DNA of 19,712 bases from an uncultured Bacteroides sp. Its GTDB lineage: Bacteria > Bacteroidota > Bacteroidia > Bacteroidales > Bacteroidaceae. Position numbers and translations under genes: made by a program. Below the pieces are notes generated by a model. The model was given only the letters and a program-made list of their open reading frames with translations, was not told where the DNA came from and made no database searches. The stretch lies in NCBI GenBank assembly GCA_900555635.1, contig USLU01000090.1, forward strand, positions 1 through 19,712. Reading direction: 5' to 3'. This document shows, piece after piece, positions 16,368 through 19,712 of the stretch (position 1 is the stretch's first letter; every line of letters begins with the position of its first letter).

Positions 16368-16790
16368 TTATTTTTTAAACGTAACTTCCATTCTTATGGG
16401 CAAATTATTTGGAGAAAAACTGTTGGCAGTAATTCTTCCTTTGAAATGTAGACTTTCAATTACAACAGTTATTTTCTCTGTATTGCTAACATCTATAAGT
16501 GTATTCTCTTCTTGAACGATAGCTTTTATATTGGGAATGATTTCTTTATTTTCATAAACTAAAACTCCATTTGGTGAATAAGTAAATTCTGTTATATCCA
16601 TCGAATATATTCCATAATATATAAATATTTTGGCACCATAATCTGTGTGTAAGCCCTCTTGATCCTCATATTGTACAATGATATTAGCTGATTTTTGATC
16701 TATTATATTGCTGTTATTGTCATTGTGGCAACTATGACAAAATAGAGAGAGCAATATAAGAATAGCACTTGTATAACGATGTCGACTCAT
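16368..16790 (-). CDS. Small lipoprotein of unknown function (140 aa)
   Basis: I do not recognise this protein. An N-terminal hydrophobic stretch ends in a lipobox-like LFCHSC, with acylated C21, followed by Asn/Asp-rich residues (HNDNNSNII), so it is probably a membrane lipoprotein. The remaining ~115 residues look beta-rich (ANIIVQYEDQ, KIFIYYGIYSMD, KITVVIESLHFKG). A single Ig/FN3-like or transthyretin-like sandwich is conceivable but unproven. It starts 5 bases after the stop of the 529-aa lipoprotein gene, so the two form an operon and may work together. The coding sequence is much more AT-rich than pepP or the other chromosomal genes here, consistent with horizontal acquisition. Confidence 0.75.
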   Translation of the reverse strand: MSRHRYTSAILILLSLFCHSCHNDNNSNIIDQKSANIIVQYEDQEGLHTDYGAKIFIYYGIYSMDITEFTYSPNGVLVYENKEIIPNIKAIVQEENTLIDVSNTEKITVVIESLHFKGRITANSFSPNNLPIRMEVTFKK

Positions 16791-16795
16791 AATAT

Positions 16796-18385
16796 TTAAT
16801 TTATTGGACCAGGGGCAATATATAATCTATACCATCCAGTATAATACTGTGGTGAAAAATTGGGATAGCGGAGAAGTCTATTTGGACGCTGATAAGGTGT
16901 ATTCCATTCGGATATAGATTTTGTTGTATCAGCGAGAACTATATCTCCAAAATTGACGATTACCTCACCTAATTCATCATTACCTAAAGTCGTTGTTTTT
17001 TCAAAACTGACTGTTCTACTATCTTTAATACTACCACCAAACTGTGCTCCTAATTTCAGTGTTTTTCCAAGAGTCTTATTAAAACTAAAGTTAGTTGCAA
17101 ATTCAGTAATGGATGAAACTGTATTTTTAATAACTTCATTAGCATCGACTTCTTCTATTGATATTTTAATAGTACTACTATAATCTTCTAAATTCCAGGA
17201 AAAAAGAGGAATAGGTTCTTTGAATAATACCTTTTTGTTTTGGCCACTTCGTACTCTTATAACATCTCCGTCTCTATAACCTTTAACATCAAACAGATCG
17301 CTTCCTTTAATTCTGAAGAAAGTTGTAAATTCATTGCCTACTGCAGTCTTGGATGCAACATAAACCTTAACCTGAAATTCATATTCCCCATCTGTCCAAC
17401 CACTTCCAGATAGTCTTATTAAACCATTGGATTCGCCAATAATATTTCCTTTAAACTGAGGGTCTCCACTTTGGTCACTGATTTTATTTATAGCTCCTTG
17501 TACATCTCCGATCATTTCGAATCCCCAAATAAATTCTTTGTATGAATAGTTGAATGGTCCATTAGGTGATTCTGATGAAATATCATAATAGATATAATCT
17601 CTTTGCCATCCTGTACCATTTGGATATTTCCCATATGCTTTTTTTAATTTTTCAAAATTAATATTTGTACTAATGCGTGTTGCACTATTTTTTGTTTGTG
17701 GTTTGGTTGATGAATTATCAAAAGAAGAGTCTAAAAAAGTAAGTCCATTCTCATCTAGCTCATTGTTAGTGATTTTTCGTGTTTGAAGATGTTTATTTGT
17801 GGTAATTCTTTCATTTTCTTTAATAACTACTACAGGGAAAAGGGGGATTTCATTTGCGAGGAGTATTCTTTTACCACCAAACTCATCTAATATTGGAGTA
17901 TTGATAGAGGAGGATAAGCGAATTGCAACTTTGGGAATTGTATTTGAAATATCCCATTTCTCAGCAGAAAAGGTTTCTTCAGGTAATTGGGGCACAAAGA
18001 TAGTAAGTGTTGGACATTGTTTAATTATAATTGATAAGGAGTCTTTTGAGATATAATTTAAAAGAAGTTCTTCTATCGATTTACCCATACAATTTTTTTT
18101 ATCTTTAATCATTGTATATAGTACATCGTAGTCATAATCAATTTTTTTGAGAGCTTCATTTCTAATAATTTCTCTAACATCTTTATCTTCAGCTAGTATT
18201 TTTGCAAATACGTATCCAAACTTTGTTTTTAAGAAGTCCTTATCCACAGTGTTGTTATTTTTAATATAACTGTTAGTCTGATTCATAGGACTATTTTCTT
18301 CACATGCGTACAGACTGAATATAGCATAACATAGGTATAGCAATATTGCAGTATAATTATTTATAAAAGAAATTGTATTTTTCAT
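16796..18385 (-). CDS. Large lipoprotein of unknown function (529 aa)
   Basis: I do not recognise this protein. The signal region ends in FSLYAC (C28), a plausible lipobox, followed by an Asn/Ser-rich linker, so it is likely exposed at the surface or anchored in the periplasm. Residues ~48-115 are charged and helical (FLKTKFGYVFAKILAEDKD). Residues ~125-200 form a conserved-looking block (LTIFVPQLPEETFSAEKWD). Residues ~250-400 are glycine- and aromatic-rich beta structure. Residues ~415-490 hold long stretches rich in alternating Ser/Thr and hydrophobic residues (TNFSFNKTLGKTLKLGAQFG). Such a pattern is seen in amphipathic beta-hairpins of pore-forming proteins but is not specific. It is very AT-rich and lies with the 140-aa lipoprotein inside the island bounded by two pepP 3' ends. 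Function is open; surface binding, adhesion or a secreted antagonist are all possible. Confidence 0.78.
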   Translation of the reverse strand: MKNTISFINNYTAILLYLCYAIFSLYACEENSPMNQTNSYIKNNNTVDKDFLKTKFGYVFAKILAEDKDVREIIRNEALKKIDYDYDVLYTMIKDKKNCMGKSIEELLLNYISKDSLSIIIKQCPTLTIFVPQLPEETFSAEKWDISNTIPKVAIRLSSSINTPILDEFGGKRILLANEIPLFPVVVIKENERITTNKHLQTRKITNNELDENGLTFLDSSFDNSSTKPQTKNSATRISTNINFEKLKKAYGKYPNGTGWQRDYIYYDISSESPNGPFNYSYKEFIWGFEMIGDVQGAINKISDQSGDPQFKGNIIGESNGLIRLSGSGWTDGEYEFQVKVYVASKTAVGNEFTTFFRIKGSDLFDVKGYRDGDVIRVRSGQNKKVLFKEPIPLFSWNLEDYSSTIKISIEEVDANEVIKNTVSSITEFATNFSFNKTLGKTLKLGAQFGGSIKDSRTVSFEKTTTLGNDELGEVIVNFGDIVLADTTKSISEWNTPYQRPNRLLRYPNFSPQYYTGWYRLYIAPGPIN

Positions 18386-18744
18386 GTCAGAGTTTTTATT
18401 ATATTCTTTCTTATATAACTGTTAAATAGATATTGTATATTTCATTTCTACATATGTATATAAATGAAATACCTATATTGATTATAGATAGAGTGCCATC
18501 GTTAGTGACGGTTGGAACAATGGATTGCATACGCGTATTTGCCATCCGATCTTGTCGGCCTAATGCTTGGGCTTAAAGTTATAATATTTTTTAAAGTTAT
18601 GCAAACAGTTGAATCTTTTTTTTAGTATAAGTTATAATTATTTCCTTTGCAGAAAAGCTTGATTTGTGATGAAGGACAATACTATTAATATAAAGAATAT
18701 GGTTTATAATCGTTGTATTGTGATTTTAATCTGCAAGAATCGAA
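18386..18744. other. AT-rich gap between the 529-aa gene and the pepP remnant
   Basis: No intact gene is seen in these 359 bases. They contain the dyad at 18438-18471, a repeat of AAAGTTAT (about 18575 and 18593), and a promoter-like TTCCTTTG at 18642-18649 (TTnnTTTG, one base off the -7 consensus). A 40-codon frame starts at ATG 18669 and runs into the pepP remnant in frame. I could not find a clear TAnnTTTG promoter for the 529-aa gene on the - strand. Confidence 0.5.
18438..18471. promoter_or_regulatory. Nested dyad upstream of the 529-aa lipoprotein gene
   Basis: TATTTCATTT (18438-18447) is inverted at 18462-18471 (AAATGAAATA). The loop contains the perfect 10-base palindrome TACATATGTA (18449-18458). 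It lies 53 bases before the start of the 529-aa gene, where an operator could sit. In such AT-rich DNA, chance or a simple hairpin is also possible. Confidence 0.4.
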
Positions 18745-18791
18745 GTAAGAAGATCCCATTGACCGCGGAAGAGGTAGAGGCGTTGCGCTGA
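18745..18791 (+). pseudogene. Duplicate remnant of the pepP 3' end
   Basis: Bases 18745-18789 match the end of pepP (16245-16289) at 40 of 45 positions without gaps, an offset of exactly 2500. The remnant encodes KKIPLTAEEVEALR-stop against KKIPLTPEEVEALR-stop in pepP. The differences are four synonymous changes, one Pro/Ala change and a different stop codon (TGA versus TAG). It is followed by its own terminator, as a real gene end would be. The pattern indicates a diverged pepP orthologue end rather than a recent target-site duplication. It joins in frame to a 40-codon frame from ATG 18669 that is unlikely to be functional. Confidence 0.88.
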
Positions 18792-18810
18792 ACCTATTAA
18801 AATATATAGA

Positions 18811-18855
18811 AATAAAGCCTGTTGCATCTAGCGTAATGATGTTACAGGCTTTATT
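18811..18855 (+). terminator. Terminator after the pepP remnant
   Basis: AATAAAGCCTGT (18811-18822) pairs perfectly with ACAGGCTTTATT (18844-18855). The 21-base loop can add a CATC/GATG stem. It lies 20 bases after the remnant stop codon, where the terminator of an intact pepP would be. Confidence 0.75.
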
Positions 18856-19123
18856 GGTTTTCAAGGAAATTGGTTCGTTAAAAACTCCGGGTAAAATACT
18901 GTTCTATTCCCTCCGTAAAAAAGTACCTCCTTACGAACTAGATACGGAGCAGGTACGGTTCAGCCCCCGGGCTGTTTAGTTGAAATAGTAGGAAACCTCT
19001 CCTACGCAGGGATGAACAAGCTGGATATCATTACTTTGTCCTTCAGATAACTGTATAAAATTAGGAGGATATATATCGAAAATGTGCAAATGCTTTATTG
19101 GTTTTGTGCAAATGATATATCCT

Positions 19124-19219
19124 TTTCTTCGCCCTCAGCTGCGGGCTGTTCGCACACATACCTGGGCTGTACGGTTTACGTGCGTGGGCTCTACAGCCCG
19201 CAGCCGAGGGACGAAGAAA
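19124..19219. repeat. Large GC-rich inverted repeat
   Basis: The left arm 19124-19149 and the right arm 19193-19219 are reverse complements apart from one mismatch and a one-base bulge. The core is GCTGCGGGCTGT with ACAGCCCGCAGC. The 43-base loop can form a further CGCAC/GTGCG stem and repeats GGGCTGT. The arms are markedly GC-richer than the surrounding DNA. It resembles dispersed intergenic palindromes (REP/MITE-like) more than a terminator, because no T-run follows. Confidence 0.8.
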
Positions 19220-19248
19220 CGAATGAAGCTTTACGGCATTATGTATAG

Positions 19249-19413
19249 TTCTTTTCGGTATTATACATTAATACTTTGGAGAAAAAGTACGTAGATCCTG
19301 GAGGCTCAAACCATACATTTCACTTCGAAATGGCGGGTATTGGAGGCGTATGTTTTATTGCAATGTGGGCAGAAGGCGGTACATCTGGAGAAAATGATGT
19401 TAATACAGCTTAA
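19249..19413 (+). pseudogene. Probable 3' remnant of an unidentified gene
   Basis: The frame is open from 19249 (after a TAG at 19246) to TAA at 19411-19413, 54 codons, without a start near its beginning. The translation reads like protein rather than noise: LEKKYVDPGGSNHTFHFEM then AGIGGVCFIAMWAEGGTSG. An internal ATG at 19330 would give only 27 residues. A short inverted repeat directly overlaps the stop, as at a true gene end. I do not recognise the parent protein. Chance openness over 54 codons is possible, so confidence is limited. Confidence 0.4.
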
Positions 19414-19438
19414 AACGCCTATACTTTAGTGGTTTTAA
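19410..19438 (+). terminator. Small hairpin at the end of the gene remnant
   Basis: TTAAAAC (19410-19416) pairs with GTTTTAA (19432-19438) across a 15-base loop, overlapping the stop codon of the 54-codon frame. It is weak but well placed for a terminator. Confidence 0.35.
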
Positions 19439-19459
19439 TAAAGATGTGAAAAAAGAAGG

Positions 19460-19493
19460 AAAGTCTTGACTATTGGTTTATAATCAAGACTTT
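19460..19493. terminator. Hairpin, probable terminator
   Basis: AAAGTCTTGA (19460-19469) pairs perfectly with TCAAGACTTT (19484-19493), with a 14-base loop and flanking A and T runs. No intact gene now ends beside it, so it may be a relic or serve a gene lost by decay. Confidence 0.55.
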
Positions 19494-19543
19494 ATAGATG
19501 TTGAAAGGGTATATTATTCTTGGATAATCGTACTGGCAATCAT

Positions 19544-19644
19544 TTGCCGTCACGCTGCCAGCACGGTTGCCGTCACTGTTTAAACGCCTATGAACACGGG
19601 GTTATAGAGATTCGTGCTGGAGTGCTGGCTAAAAAACGTTTTTT
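19544..19644. repeat. Composite repeat: direct, inverted and palindromic parts
   Basis: TTGCCGTCAC is directly repeated at 19544 and 19567. CCAGCACG (19558-19565) is inverted as CGTGCTGG at 19613-19620. GTGCTGG recurs at once (19622-19628), followed by the perfect palindrome AAAAAACGTTTTTT (19631-19644). Together they look like an intergenic repetitive module, possibly present elsewhere in the genome; nothing identifies a transposase. Confidence 0.6.
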
Positions 19645-19712
19645 TTCTCTTGTATGTCCTGAGTTCAAGTTTTAAATGCGACACTTCGGTCAGATAGTGG
19701 TGTTGGGTATAA

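Larger units (their letters stand above)
18857..19712. other. Gene-poor, repeat-rich tail
   Basis: No intact gene is supported in these 856 bases. Between 18911 and 19005 several short stems are possible: CTCCGT/ACGGAG (18911/18944), GTACCT/AGGTAC (18923/18951, crossing the former), CAGCCC/GGGCTG (18961-18974) and GTAGGA/TCCTAC (18988-19005). An AGGAGG occurs at 19063 and TGTGCAAATG is repeated at 19083 and 19105. The larger repeats, the gene remnant and the terminators are listed separately. It looks like decayed accessory DNA. Confidence 0.6.

Noticed and set aside
16292..18744. Insertion sequence or composite transposon
   Set aside because: There is no transposase, and the flanking repeats are direct, diverged copies of a gene end rather than terminal inverted repeats with a short target duplication.
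18935..18961. Group II intron domain V-like string (GAAC...GTACGGTTC)
   Set aside because: Only the outer GAAC/GTTC pairs form. The lower stem does not pair, the catalytic AGC triad is absent, and there is no reverse transcriptase or intron 5' end nearby.
19082..19294. 70-codon frame after an AGGAGG at 19063
   Set aside because: The frame runs through both arms of the GC-rich palindrome, its composition is not protein-like, the Shine-Dalgarno spacing is long, and Bacteroides rarely relies on such sites.

Overview
The window looks like chromosomal DNA from Bacteroides or a close relative. The evidence is a run of secreted carbohydrate-active enzymes of polysaccharide-utilisation-locus (PUL) type, a serine-type sulfatase, an IspG with the large inserted domain, Bacteroidetes-style promoters (TAnnTTTG) and poor Shine-Dalgarno sequences. 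I cannot name the species.

Positions 1-9369 (+ strand) hold the tail of a glycan-degradation cluster. In order: a GH3 beta-glycosidase whose 5' end lies outside the window, a serine-type sulfatase, two tandem paralogous GH43-like proteins (propeller + discoidin + FN3), a secreted alpha/beta-hydrolase esterase, and a metallophosphoesterase lipoprotein that overlaps the esterase by 4 bases. No SusC/SusD pair or regulator is in view. Together the products should act at the cell surface or in the periplasm on a sulfated, probably esterified glycan; the substrate cannot be read from sequence. A four-unit 22-bp tandem repeat sits between the two GH43-like genes.

Positions 9455-14576 (- strand) are core genes, transcribed in the order rpoN, PAP2-like membrane phosphatase, gcvH, purE, ispG. 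They meet the glycan cluster at a shared hairpin at 9377-9432. A promoter for rpoN is visible. A perfect 21-bp inverted repeat lies between gcvH and purE. The divergent rpoN/pepP intergenic region carries a second, degenerate copy of the 22-bp repeat family and the pepP promoter.

Positions 14918-16291 (+) encode an M24B Xaa-Pro aminopeptidase (pepP), closed by a strong hairpin. Next comes an AT-rich two-gene island on the - strand (16368-18385) encoding a 529-aa and a 140-aa lipoprotein of unknown function. Beyond it, at 18745-18791, is a second, diverged copy of the last 15 codons of pepP, followed by its own terminator. The differences are almost all synonymous. This suggests the island was inserted or swapped in at the 3' end of pepP, and it is the most interesting feature of the window.

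Positions 18857-19712 have no convincing intact gene. They hold a large GC-rich inverted repeat, a probable 3' gene remnant, several terminator-like hairpins and a composite repeat. It looks like a degraded accessory region.
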